Below, piece after piece: positions 52,201 through 59,771 of a stretch of 64,000 nt of DNA. The notes under the pieces are model-generated. The model searched no databases. It saw only the letters and a list, made by a program, of their open reading frames with translations, and was not told where the DNA came from. A program made the translations under genes and the position numbers. Location: positions 310,001 to 374,000 of the forward strand of contig JAVJOU010000026.1 in the NCBI GenBank assembly GCA_040216635.1, written 5' to 3'. Position 1 is the first letter of the stretch. Each line of letters starts with the position of its first letter. The DNA is from UBA1479 sp040216635 (GTDB lineage: Bacteria; Pseudomonadota; Alphaproteobacteria; Rhodospirillales; Casp-alpha2).

Positions 52201-53061
52201 ATGAACGGCCCCGTTGACGGATCAGGCGTGCCCCCGGCGGACACCCCCGATGCGACCGTGTTGCAATCCAACATCATGGCCGGCCGGCAGGGGCTGATCC
52301 TGGGCGTGGCCAACGACCATTCCATCGCCTGGGGCATCGCCCGCACGCTGCGCCAGCACGGCGCCGAACTTGCCTTCACCTATCAGAACGACGCCATCGC
52401 CAAGCGGGTCACGCCGCTGGCCGCTGAATTGGGGTCGTCCATCGTTCTGCCCTGCGAGGTCGAGGACCAGGCCAGCATCGACACGGTGTTCGGCGAATTG
52501 AAATCGCAATGGGGCGGGCTTGATTTCGTCGTCCATGCGGTCGCCTATTCGGACAAGGACGAGCTTAAGGGCAAATACCTGAACACATCGCGCGACAACT
52601 TCCTGCGCACCATGGATGTGAGCTGCTATTCCTTCACCGCCATTGCCCGCGCGGCGGCGGAACTGATGGGCGAGGGCGGCTCGCTGATCACCCTGACCTA
52701 TACGGGCTCGACCCGCGTGATGCCCAATTACAACGTCATGGGCGTGGCCAAGGCGGCCTTGGAAGCCAGCGTGCGCTACCTTGCGTCCAACCTGGGGGCC
52801 CAGGGCATCCGGGTCAACGCGATTTCGGCCGGACCCATGCGCACGCTTGCCGGCAGTGCCATCGGCGGCGCGCGCCATGTGTTCAAATGGAATCAGCGCC
52901 ACGCGCCGCTCAAACGCACGGTGCGGCTCGAAGATGTGGGCGGATCGGCGCTGTACCTGTTGTCGGATCTGTCCGCCGGGGTCACCGGCGAGGTCCACCA
53001 TGTGGATTCCGGCTACAACATCATCGGCCTGCCCAATCCCGAGGATATGGCCGAGGACTGA
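52201..53061 (+). CDS. fabI: Enoyl-ACP reductase FabI (NADH)
   Basis: This 286-residue member of the FabI/SDR family reduces enoyl-ACP in the last step of elongation. Canonical sequence starts at MAGRQGLILGVANDHSIAWGIA (codon 26), and the catalytic Tyr-x6-Lys is in PNYNVMGVAKAALE. The ATG at 52201 was chosen because AGGAG lies 7 bp upstream, while the ATG at 52276 has no ribosome binding site; this gives an unusual 25-residue N-terminal extension. Its place after fabA-fabB suggests one operon. FabI is the target of triclosan-type inhibitors. Confidence 0.95.
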   Translation: MNGPVDGSGVPPADTPDATVLQSNIMAGRQGLILGVANDHSIAWGIARTLRQHGAELAFTYQNDAIAKRVTPLAAELGSSIVLPCEVEDQASIDTVFGELKSQWGGLDFVVHAVAYSDKDELKGKYLNTSRDNFLRTMDVSCYSFTAIARAAAELMGEGGSLITLTYTGSTRVMPNYNVMGVAKAALEASVRYLASNLGAQGIRVNAISAGPMRTLAGSAIGGARHVFKWNQRHAPLKRTVRLEDVGGSALYLLSDLSAGVTGEVHHVDSGYNIIGLPNPEDMAED

Positions 53062-53108
53062 TCCCCGGGCGGGCGGTTATCCGGCAATCCAGGCGTGTAA
53101 ATTAAGTC

Positions 53109-53138
53109 TGGAAAAAACTTTAGGCATCTTCATATAAT
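53109..53138 (+). promoter_or_regulatory. Candidate promoter of irr
   Basis: TGGAAA (53109-53114) and a perfect TATAAT (53133-53138) are 18 bp apart. The -10 is inside the Irr-box-like sequence 53132-53147, so binding there would block the promoter. A second possible -10, TATATA with GGCGCCG behind it, is at 53151-53156. Confidence 0.45.
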
Positions 53139-53147
53139 AATTCTAAT
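53132..53147. promoter_or_regulatory. Irr box (iron control element)-like site upstream of irr
   Basis: The sequence ATATAATAATTCTAAT resembles the Irr box/ICE consensus of TTTAGAA-N-ATTCTAA type, recalled from rhizobial studies. Twelve bases, AATAATTCTAAT, are identical to the site upstream of the rubrerythrin gene at 53745-53756. The location over the -10 suggests autoregulation of irr. Confidence 0.5.
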
Positions 53148-53194
53148 TCTTATATAGGCGCCGGTTCGGCGTGAATTTTCATGGTGAGCACCTG

Positions 53195-53647
53195 ATGAAA
53201 CCGATGCGAAAAGCCAAGCCTGCCCCGGATTCCCGGCCCTTCAGCCAGATCCTGGACAAATTGCGCGGTGCCGGTCTGCGTCCGACCCGCCAACGCATGG
53301 CGCTGGCCAAGCTGTTGTTCGAAGGCGGCAACCGCCACCTGACGGCGGAAATGCTCCATGCCGATGCCCAGGCCGCGAATGTCCGGGTGTCGTTGGCCAC
53401 GGTCTACAATACCCTGCATCAGTTTCATCGCGCCGGGCTGCTGCGCGAAATCGTGGTTGATTCCCAACGCACCTATTTCGATACCAACATGTCCGATCAT
53501 CACCATTTCTATTACGATCAAAGCGGCGAGCTGACGGACATTCCGGGCGATCAGGTCGAAGTCTCGACCCTGCCGCCGGCACCGGAAGGCATGGCCGTGT
53601 CGAGCATTGATGTGGTCGTGCGCGTCCGCCCCGCTGACGCCGACTAA
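53195..53647 (+). CDS. irr: Irr-type iron response regulator (Fur family)
   Basis: This Fur-superfamily protein of about 150 residues has an N-terminal winged helix (GLRPTRQRMALAKLLFEGGNRHLTAEMLHADA, then VRVSLATVYNTLHQFHRAGLLRE) and the triple histidine SDHHHFYYDQSGE typical of Irr, which binds heme near that motif. Irr represses iron-using and activates iron-uptake genes when iron is scarce. The ATG at 53195 has GGTGAG 7 bp upstream; a GTG at 53171 is also in frame. It stands directly before the rubrerythrin operon, and both have Irr-box-like sequences. Confidence 0.92.
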   Translation: MKPMRKAKPAPDSRPFSQILDKLRGAGLRPTRQRMALAKLLFEGGNRHLTAEMLHADAQAANVRVSLATVYNTLHQFHRAGLLREIVVDSQRTYFDTNMSDHHHFYYDQSGELTDIPGDQVEVSTLPPAPEGMAVSSIDVVVRVRPADAD

Positions 53648-53739
53648 GCCCTTGGGCCATCTGCCGGTTTCGGCCTGAATGCACCGCCGCGTCCCGTTGT
53701 TGCCGGGTGGGCGTGGCCCGTGCAGCCCCCATACATCAC

Positions 53740-53756
53740 ATTAAAATAATTCTAAT
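53740..53756. promoter_or_regulatory. Irr box (iron control element)-like site upstream of rubrerythrin
   Basis: ATTAAAATAATTCTAAT is close to the Irr box consensus and shares AATAATTCTAAT with the site at irr. It abuts the -35 of the rubrerythrin promoter at 53758, so Irr could block or recruit polymerase depending on iron. Confidence 0.6.
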
Positions 53757-53757
53757 C

Positions 53758-53786
53758 TTGACAGCAAAACACTGTCATTTGATAAT
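53758..53786 (+). promoter_or_regulatory. Strong promoter of the rubrerythrin operon with internal palindrome
   Basis: TTGACA (53758-53763) and GATAAT (53781-53786) are separated by exactly 17 bp. TGACAG (53759-53764) and CTGTCA (53772-53777) form a 6-bp inverted repeat with a 7-bp centre lying between the two promoter elements, an ideal operator position for a second regulator. The predicted start is near 53793, 43 nt before the ATG. Confidence 0.7.
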
Positions 53787-53835
53787 TTTTCGCGCATAAA
53801 TTCTTGTCCACCAAACATCCCAAGGGAGTTAAACC

Positions 53836-54252
53836 ATGAGCCTCAAAGGCAGCCAGACCGAAGAAAACCTGAAGGCCGCGTTCGCCGGGGAATCCCAGGC
53901 CAACCGCCGTTATCTCTATTTCGCGCAGAAGGCCGACGTTGAAGGCTACAACGACGTCGCCGCCGTGTTCCGGTCCACCGCCGAAGGCGAAACCGGCCAT
54001 GCCCACGGCCATCTGGAATTCCTGGAAGAAGTGGGCGATCCGGCCACGGGCGAGCCGATCGGTGCGACCGACGCCAACCTGAAAGCGGCCATCGCCGGTG
54101 AAACGCACGAATACACGGATATGTACCCGGGCATGGCCAAGACGGCCCGCGATGAAGGGTTCGACGAAATCGCCGATTGGTTCGAAACCCTGGCCAAGGC
54201 CGAGAAGTCCCATGCCGGCCGCTTCCAGAAAGCGCTCGACACCCTGGACTAA
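53836..54252 (+). CDS. Rubrerythrin (ferritin-like diiron protein)
   Basis: This 138-residue rubrerythrin-type four-helix protein has diiron ligands in ENLKAAFAGESQANRRYLYFA, STAEGETGHAHGHLEFL, AAIAGETHEYTDMYPGMA and LAKAEKSHAGRF (E, ExxH, E, ExxH). It lacks the C-terminal rubredoxin domain of classical rubrerythrin, so electrons must come from another protein; the Fe-S protein encoded next is a candidate. Such proteins reduce hydrogen peroxide or store iron. The ribosome binding site is GGGAG. It is preceded by an Irr-box-like site and a strong promoter. Confidence 0.95.
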   Translation: MSLKGSQTEENLKAAFAGESQANRRYLYFAQKADVEGYNDVAAVFRSTAEGETGHAHGHLEFLEEVGDPATGEPIGATDANLKAAIAGETHEYTDMYPGMAKTARDEGFDEIADWFETLAKAEKSHAGRFQKALDTLD

Positions 54253-54267
54253 ATCCGGACCGGGTCC

Positions 54268-54296
54268 GGCGCGGGCCATATCGTTGCGCCCGCGCC
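54268..54296 (+). other. Hairpin between rubrerythrin and the Fe-S protein gene
   Basis: GGCGCGGGC (54268-54276) pairs with GCCCGCGCC (54288-54296), a perfect 9-bp stem with an 11-nt loop and no T-tract. It could stabilise the rubrerythrin mRNA 3' end or reduce read-through into the next gene, 140 bp further on. Confidence 0.5.
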
Positions 54297-54436
54297 GCCC
54301 GCACCCCATGCATAAGACGGCGCCGTATTTTCGGCAGGCCGGTATCGGTTCCTTGCACGTCGGCCCGTCTTGCCCCATGCCGGGTTTTGCCGGAAGAAAA
54401 CGGCACACGGGTCATTAAGCATTTAAGGACGAAGAC

Positions 54437-55783
54437 ATGAGCGAAGGCAGCCTTGAAGCGCCGACCCGCCATCCCATTCCCTGGCAGGATGCGGATTTTT
54501 ACGACGAACAAAAGCTCGACGCCGAACTGCGCCGGGTGTTCGACATCTGCCACGGCTGCCGGCGCTGCTTCAATTTGTGTGACAGTTTCCCGCGTCTGTT
54601 CGACCTGATCGATGAATCGGAATCCGGTGAACTGGACACGGTCGAAAGCCGGGATTTCAAGCCCATCGTCGATGCCTGCACGCTCTGCGACATGTGCTTC
54701 CTGACCAAATGTCCCTATGTGCCGCCCCATGAATTCAATCTGGATTTCCCCCATCTGATGCTGCGCGCCCGCGCCATCGAACAGAAAAAGGGCAAGGTTC
54801 CCTTCGCCGCCCGGGAAATGACCAAGACCGACCGCAACGGCAAGCTGGCCTCAAGCGTGTCCGGCCTCGTCAACTGGGCCTGCAAGTGTGACAACGGCCT
54901 GACCCGCCCGGCGATGGAAGCGGCGGCGGGCATCCACCGCGATGCCAAACTGCCGGAATTTCACGCCAAGACCTTCATGGACCGGGCGGAAACACCCCCT
55001 CAGGTCAACGCCGAAGCCCCGGCCTTTGGCCGTAAGGCCGTGCTCTATGCGACCTGTTTCGCCAATTACAACAACCCGACCATCGGCACCGCCGCCCAGG
55101 CGGTATTGGCTAAGAACGGGGTCGAAACCGAAGCCGTCTATCCGCGCTGCTGCGGCATGCCGCAATTGGAACAGGGCGACATCGCGGCCGTTGCCGAGGC
55201 GGCCAGGGAAGTCGCGGCCGAACTCTGCCAATGGATCGACAAGGGGTATGAGATAATCGGCCTGGTGCCGTCCTGTGCCCTGATGATGAAATTCGAATGG
55301 CCGTTGATCCTGCCCGACGACGAGAACGTTAAAAAACTGTCGGCCCATACGTCTGACATCACCGAATACATTGTCGACATCGCCAAGAAAGAAGGTCTGG
55401 CCGAGGGCATGTCGGCCCTGTCCGGCGGGGTCACGGCGCATATCGCCTGTCATGCCCGGGCCCAGAACATGGGCCAGAAAGGGGCGGAAATGTTGAAACT
55501 TGTGCCCGATACCGAGGTCAAGGTGATCGAGCGCTGTTCCGGCCACGGCGGGTCCTGGGGCATCACCAAGGAATTCTTCGAGGTCGGGATCAAAGTCGGC
55601 AAGCCAGTCGCTCGCCAGGCCTCCAAGAACGAAACGCCCTTCGTGGTGTCCGAATGTCCGCTGGCCCGCGACCACATCGTGCAGGGCATGGAAAAGCTGG
55701 AAACGGATGTTTCCGGCATCAAACACGCCCAGCACCCCATTGAACTTATGGCGATTTCTTACGGTCTGAAGGACGGATCCTGA
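54437..55783 (+). CDS. GlpC/HdrD-like Fe-S protein with two 4Fe-4S motifs and two CCG-type domains
   Basis: This 448-residue protein is related to GlpC, glycolate oxidase GlcF and heterodisulfide reductase subunit D. The ferredoxin-like part (about 35-100) has CHGCRRCFNLC and CTLCDMCFLTKCP. The first cysteine-rich (CCG) domain is intact, with ATCFANYNNPTIG, PRCCGMPQLEQGD and PSCALMMK. The second is degenerate: CSGHGGSWG stands where CCG is expected and SECPLARDH where C-x-x-C is usual. No membrane segment is seen. It is probably an electron carrier or thiol/disulfide enzyme working with the rubrerythrin upstream and DUF3501 downstream. The ribosome binding site is AAGGA. Confidence 0.88.
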   Translation: MSEGSLEAPTRHPIPWQDADFYDEQKLDAELRRVFDICHGCRRCFNLCDSFPRLFDLIDESESGELDTVESRDFKPIVDACTLCDMCFLTKCPYVPPHEFNLDFPHLMLRARAIEQKKGKVPFAAREMTKTDRNGKLASSVSGLVNWACKCDNGLTRPAMEAAAGIHRDAKLPEFHAKTFMDRAETPPQVNAEAPAFGRKAVLYATCFANYNNPTIGTAAQAVLAKNGVETEAVYPRCCGMPQLEQGDIAAVAEAAREVAAELCQWIDKGYEIIGLVPSCALMMKFEWPLILPDDENVKKLSAHTSDITEYIVDIAKKEGLAEGMSALSGGVTAHIACHARAQNMGQKGAEMLKLVPDTEVKVIERCSGHGGSWGITKEFFEVGIKVGKPVARQASKNETPFVVSECPLARDHIVQGMEKLETDVSGIKHAQHPIELMAISYGLKDGS

Positions 55784-55821
55784 TGGCCGGGACCGCCCCC
55801 GCATCCCCACGGGAGATTTGA

Positions 55822-56412
55822 ATGCCCAACAAACACGAAATCACGCCCGCTGACATCATGTCGATGGACGATTACGGCCGCGAACGCGCGGAGCGGCGCA
55901 AGCGCGTGACCGATATCAAACGCAACCGACGTGTTTCCATCGGACCCGATGCGACTTTCTATTTCGAAAGCTACGACACCATGTTCCATCAGGTGCATGA
56001 AATGCTGTTTATCGAACGGGGCGGAGAAGAACAGATCGCGGACGAGCTATCCGCCTACAATCCCTTGATTCCCAAGGGCCGGGAGCTGGTCGCGACGTTG
56101 ATGTTCGAAATCGACGACCCGGTGCGCAGGGCGCGTTTCTTGAACGGCCTGGGCGGGGTCGAGGAAACCATCAGTTTCGAATTCGCCGGTGAAACGGTCC
56201 AGGGCGTGCCCGAAGATGACATCGACCGCACCACCGCCGACGGCAAGGCGTCCAGCATTCAGTTCCTGCATTTTCCCTTCACCGACGACCAGATCGCCAA
56301 GTTCCGCGATCCCGCGACCCAGGTGCAGTTGAAGGTCGCCCATGAAAAATACGGCCATATCGCAATCTTGCCCGACGCGGTCAAAGAAGCATTGGCTGGG
56401 GATTTCGACTAG
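55822..56412 (+). CDS. DUF3501 family protein
   Basis: This 196-residue protein matches DUF3501, a family of unknown function that I recall as commonly encoded next to a rubrerythrin and a GlpC-like Fe-S protein. It starts with ITPADIMSMDDYGRERAERRKRVTDIKRNRRVSIGPDATFYFESYDTMFHQVHEML, the best conserved part. It contains no cysteine, signal peptide or membrane segment, so it is cytoplasmic and not itself an Fe-S protein. GGGAGATTTGA precedes the ATG. It ends the operon. Confidence 0.9.
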   Translation: MPNKHEITPADIMSMDDYGRERAERRKRVTDIKRNRRVSIGPDATFYFESYDTMFHQVHEMLFIERGGEEQIADELSAYNPLIPKGRELVATLMFEIDDPVRRARFLNGLGGVEETISFEFAGETVQGVPEDDIDRTTADGKASSIQFLHFPFTDDQIAKFRDPATQVQLKVAHEKYGHIAILPDAVKEALAGDFD

Positions 56413-56421
56413 CTAATTCCA

Positions 56422-56443
56422 CGCGGACAAAGTGTTGTCCGCG
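56422..56443 (+). terminator. Hairpin after DUF3501, probable terminator
   Basis: A perfect 9-bp stem, CGCGGACAA with TTGTCCGCG, and the 4-nt loop AGTG lie 10 bp after the DUF3501 stop. A T-tract is lacking (ATGATGATTTG follows), so termination may be weak. Confidence 0.5.
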
Positions 56444-56486
56444 ATGATGATTTGCGAAACCGTGAAATCTGAAGTTCTGTAATTCG

Positions 56487-56532
56487 AGCAAAACAACCTT
56501 CGCATCCGAACTTCGGATGCTGGGGTTTTGCT
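56487..56532. repeat. 46-bp palindromic repeat, copy 3 (diverged)
   Basis: Outer arms AGCAAAAC (56487-56494) and GTTTTGCT (56525-56532) enclose an inner perfect hairpin, GCATCCGAA with TTCGGATGC. Read on the minus strand it aligns without gaps to the repeats at 12081 and 12144. It shares CAAAACCC at the start, AGC after it, and AGGTTGTTTTG at the end. Its outer arm overlaps the TAG stop of the SH3 gene, so it also stands immediately downstream of a coding sequence in sense orientation. Confidence 0.7.
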
Positions 56533-57085
56533 ACTCGATCGCTTCGTCCTTGCGGATGCCCCACAGCTCGACCCGGCGGATCCAGCCCTCGAAACCGGCG
56601 GCGCGCACCCGGCACCATCCGGCGCCCTGGGGGCAGGCGGCGATGCGCACGATCACATCCGGCTCCAGCCGCGCCAGAGCGCGGGAATTGCTGTCGGCCT
56701 CGGCCCGCAAGGTCCGCGTACGGCCCAGCACGATGGCCGTGCGTTCCCCGTCCAGCATGGTCTGATGAACCCAGCCCTGGGTTCCTTGATGATCGCGCAC
56801 CTTGCGCCAGGTTTGAAACTCGGCGATGACCTCGATCGGCAGGTGGCGGCGTTTGTACAGCCAGTCGACCGGATACTGCACGCCGGGGCCGGAGCGCATG
56901 TTGACTTCGCCCGCGCGCAGGCTGACGAACCGGGGTAGGGGCAGGCCCGAAGGGGCGGTCGTTTGCGGCTGTGCCGATGCGGGGGGTGCGGGCATCATGG
57001 CAACGCAAATCCAGGCCAGCACACAGGCCAACATTAGCCTGGAAATGCTGAAAATTCTGGGGCCGGTGATGAACGGTTGGATCAT
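56531..57085 (-). CDS. Secreted SH3-domain protein
   Basis: This protein of about 184 residues has an N-terminal hydrophobic signal (about 17-37, LMLACVLAWICVAMMPAPPASA) and two bacterial SH3-like (SH3b) domains. The first shows VNMRSGPGVQYPVDWLYKRRHLPIEVIAEFQTWRKVRDHQGTQGWVH; the second contains WCRVRAAGFEGWIRR. Such domains usually bind peptidoglycan or mediate protein contacts in the periplasm. The ATG at 57085 has GAGGA upstream. It is divergent from the dehydrogenase gene; the role is unknown. Confidence 0.88.
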   Translation of the reverse strand: MIQPFITGPRIFSISRLMLACVLAWICVAMMPAPPASAQPQTTAPSGLPLPRFVSLRAGEVNMRSGPGVQYPVDWLYKRRHLPIEVIAEFQTWRKVRDHQGTQGWVHQTMLDGERTAIVLGRTRTLRAEADSNSRALARLEPDVIVRIAACPQGAGWCRVRAAGFEGWIRRVELWGIRKDEAIE

Positions 57086-57296
57086 GCGGTCCTCGGGTCT
57101 TGGGTCCGGCACCCTTGGCGGTCCGGCTCCACGCCTTTTATGACGTCGCGCGTGGGGTCTTATCGCCATCCCTCCGCGACCCGTCAAGACCCTTGCCCCA
57201 AGGCCCCATTCTCCGGGCCTCCTTACGTTTCAACATGCTATAGACAAGGGCTATGATAAGTTGCTATGGCCCCCGATGAACGGAGACAGAGCCACC

Positions 57297-58283
57297 ATGC
57301 CCAACAAGAAGCCCCGCGTCGTCGTCACCCGCAAACTGCCCGATGCCATCGAAACCCGGATGATGGAATTGTTCGATGTGCAGTTGAACCTGGACGACAA
57401 GCCCATGAGCAAGGCGCAGCTGATCGAGTCCGTCGCCAATGCGGATGTCCTGGTGCCGACGGTGACGGACCGGATCGACGCCGCGATCCTGGCACAGGCC
57501 GGCGAGCGTCTGCGCCTGATCGCCAACTACGGCACGGGTGTCGACCATATCGATCTGGCGACCGCGCGCCAGCGGGGCATGACGGTCACCAACACGCCCG
57601 ACGTTTTGACCGAAGACACCGCCGATATGACCATGGCCCTGTTCCTGGCCGTGTCGCGCCGCATCGCCGAGGGCGAACGCGTCATGCGCACGGGCGACTG
57701 GCAGGGCTGGGCGCCGACCTGGATGCTGGGCCACCGCATCAACGGCAAGCGCCTGGGCATCATCGGCATGGGCCGCATCGGCCGGGCCGTCGCCCGCCGG
57801 GCGCGCGGTTTCGGCATGGCGGTCCATTACCACAACCGCAAACGTGTGCACGAAGACGTGGAAAACGAGCTCGAGGCGACATATTGGGAAAGCCTGGATC
57901 AGATGCTGGCCCGGGTCGATCTTGTGTCCGTCAACTGCCCGCATACGCCCGCCACATATCACCTGTTGTCGGCGCGGCGTCTGCAGTTGCTGCAGCCCCA
58001 TACCATTATCGTCAATACGGCGCGCGGCGAAGTGATCGACGAAAACGCCCTGACGCGCATGCTCGAAGCGGGCGACATCGCCGGTGCGGGTCTGGACGTG
58101 TTCGAACACGAGCCGGCCGTGAATCCCAAGCTTCTGGCCCTCGACAACACGGTTCTGCTGCCCCACCTGGGCAGCGCGACTTTCGAAGGGCGCATCGACA
58201 TGGGCGAAAAGGTCCTGATCAACATCAAGACCTTCGTCGATGGGCATAAGCCGCCGGACCGCGTGCTCGGCGACAGCTTCTGA
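57297..58283 (+). CDS. D-2-hydroxyacid dehydrogenase (glyoxylate/hydroxypyruvate reductase type)
   Basis: This NAD(P)-dependent dehydrogenase of about 328 residues shows the Rossmann motif GIIGMGRIGRAVARRARGFGM and the catalytic Arg in VNTARGEVIDENAL. The Glu is near HEPAVNPKL and the His is in LLPHLGSATFEGR. The closest class is glyoxylate reductase/D-glycerate dehydrogenase. A photorespiratory or serine-cycle role cannot be deduced from the neighbours. The ATG at 57297 is preceded by GGAG 11 bp upstream; the frame is open to 57261. pabB follows 95 bp later. Confidence 0.93.
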   Translation: MPNKKPRVVVTRKLPDAIETRMMELFDVQLNLDDKPMSKAQLIESVANADVLVPTVTDRIDAAILAQAGERLRLIANYGTGVDHIDLATARQRGMTVTNTPDVLTEDTADMTMALFLAVSRRIAEGERVMRTGDWQGWAPTWMLGHRINGKRLGIIGMGRIGRAVARRARGFGMAVHYHNRKRVHEDVENELEATYWESLDQMLARVDLVSVNCPHTPATYHLLSARRLQLLQPHTIIVNTARGEVIDENALTRMLEAGDIAGAGLDVFEHEPAVNPKLLALDNTVLLPHLGSATFEGRIDMGEKVLINIKTFVDGHKPPDRVLGDSF

Positions 58284-58289
58284 TTTCGG

Positions 58290-58309
58290 CCGGCCCGTTG
58301 GCGGGCCGG
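58290..58309 (+). terminator. GC hairpin after the hydroxyacid dehydrogenase
   Basis: CCGGCCCG and CGGGCCGG form a perfect 8-bp stem with loop TTGG, 7 bp after the stop codon. No T-tract follows, so it may protect the mRNA end or terminate weakly. Confidence 0.45.
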
Positions 58310-58378
58310 ACATGCAAGACCCCTACCCAATTCGGCATGCCCCACCGGGCGCGCCGATGACAGCCGCGGACATCCGCC

Positions 58379-59758
58379 ATGCACACCATCCAACCCGTCC
58401 ACGTGCAGCCGATCCCCTTCATGGATCCCGTGGATGCTTTCGAAGCCTTCGCCGATGACCCGGTCGCGGCTTTGTTGGACAGCGCCGATGCGGTCGGCGG
58501 GCGCGGCCGTTATGCCTTTTTGGCGGGCGATCCTTACCATGTGATCGAAGCCGGCGCGGCCGATGATCCGTTCGGCATGTTGGCGCAGGAAATGGCCCGC
58601 GCCCGGACGGAAACCGTGCCCGGCCTGCCGCCGTTTCAGACGGGGGCGATCGGGGTGCTGGGCTACGAACTGGGCACGGCCCTGGAACGCCTGCCCGACC
58701 GCAAGCCGGGGGGCCTTGCGTTTCCCGACATGATCATGGGGCTTTACGACACGGCCGCCGTGTTCGACATGAAACTGCACAAGGCCTGGATCGTCGCCAG
58801 CAACGCCGCCCGCGCGGGCGGCCGCCGCCGGGCCGGACCGGAAGCCCGCGCCCGGGCCTTCGCCGCCCGCATCGCGTCGGCCGCGCCCCGGGACGAACCC
58901 GCCCCCCTGGCGCTTGATTGGCGGGCTGACCAGACAAGACCGGAAATGGAAGCCCGCATCGCCCGGGCCATTGATTACATTCGCCTTGGCGACATCTTCC
59001 AGGCCAATATCGCGCAGCGGTTCCTGGCCGACCTGCCGGCGGGCACCCGGCCTTATGACGTGTACTGCCGGCTGCGCCGCATTTCCTCGGCCCCCTTCGC
59101 GGCGTTTCTCAACTGCGGCGACGACCGTGCCGTGATTTCCGCCTCGCCCGAACGCTATCTGTCCCTGGGTCCCGGCGGCGTGATCGAAACCCGGCCGATC
59201 AAGGGCACGCGCCCCCGCGGCGTAACCACGGATGAAGACCGCGCCCTGGCCGCCGAATTGATCGCTTCGGAAAAGGATCGGGCTGAAAACCTGATGATCG
59301 TCGATCTGTTGCGCAATGACCTGTCGCGGGTCGCTCGGGTCGGCTCGGTTCAGGTCTCCAAGCTGTTTGAACTGGAAACCTTTTCCCGAGTCCATCATCT
59401 GGTATCGGAAGTGCGCGCCGATATCGCCGAAGGCCTGGACGCGGTGGACCTTTTGCGCGCGACCTTCCCCGGCGGCTCAATCACGGGGGCACCCAAAATC
59501 CGCGCCATGGAAATCATCCATGAATTGGAGCCGGTACCGCGCGGACCCTATTGCGGGGCGGTGGCCTGGCTGGGCTTCGACGGGGCCATGGATTCCTCCA
59601 TCGCCATCCGCACCATGACCTATGCGGACGGGGTGATCGCCGCCCAGGCCGGGGGCGGTATCGTCGCGGACTCGGACCCGGCGGACGAGTACGAGGAAAG
59701 CATGACCAAGATCAGGCCGTTGCTCGCGTCCCTGGATGACCGGGTGGTCTTGCCATGA
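58379..59758 (+). CDS. pabB: Aminodeoxychorismate synthase component I
   Basis: This 459-residue chorismate-binding enzyme converts chorismate and ammonia to aminodeoxychorismate, the first step to p-aminobenzoate and folate. The PabB N-terminal domain is followed by the catalytic domain with PIKGTRPRG, DLLRNDLSRVARVGSV and ATFPGGSITGAPKIRAMEII. PIKGTRPRG-type lysine signatures separate PabB from TrpE. No glutamine amidotransferase (PabA) gene is adjacent. It overlaps or abuts the next gene, pabC, so the two form an operon. Confidence 0.94.
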   Translation: MHTIQPVHVQPIPFMDPVDAFEAFADDPVAALLDSADAVGGRGRYAFLAGDPYHVIEAGAADDPFGMLAQEMARARTETVPGLPPFQTGAIGVLGYELGTALERLPDRKPGGLAFPDMIMGLYDTAAVFDMKLHKAWIVASNAARAGGRRRAGPEARARAFAARIASAAPRDEPAPLALDWRADQTRPEMEARIARAIDYIRLGDIFQANIAQRFLADLPAGTRPYDVYCRLRRISSAPFAAFLNCGDDRAVISASPERYLSLGPGGVIETRPIKGTRPRGVTTDEDRALAAELIASEKDRAENLMIVDLLRNDLSRVARVGSVQVSKLFELETFSRVHHLVSEVRADIAEGLDAVDLLRATFPGGSITGAPKIRAMEIIHELEPVPRGPYCGAVAWLGFDGAMDSSIAIRTMTYADGVIAAQAGGGIVADSDPADEYEESMTKIRPLLASLDDRVVLP

Positions 59759-59771
59759 GGAAGGAAGGGGC

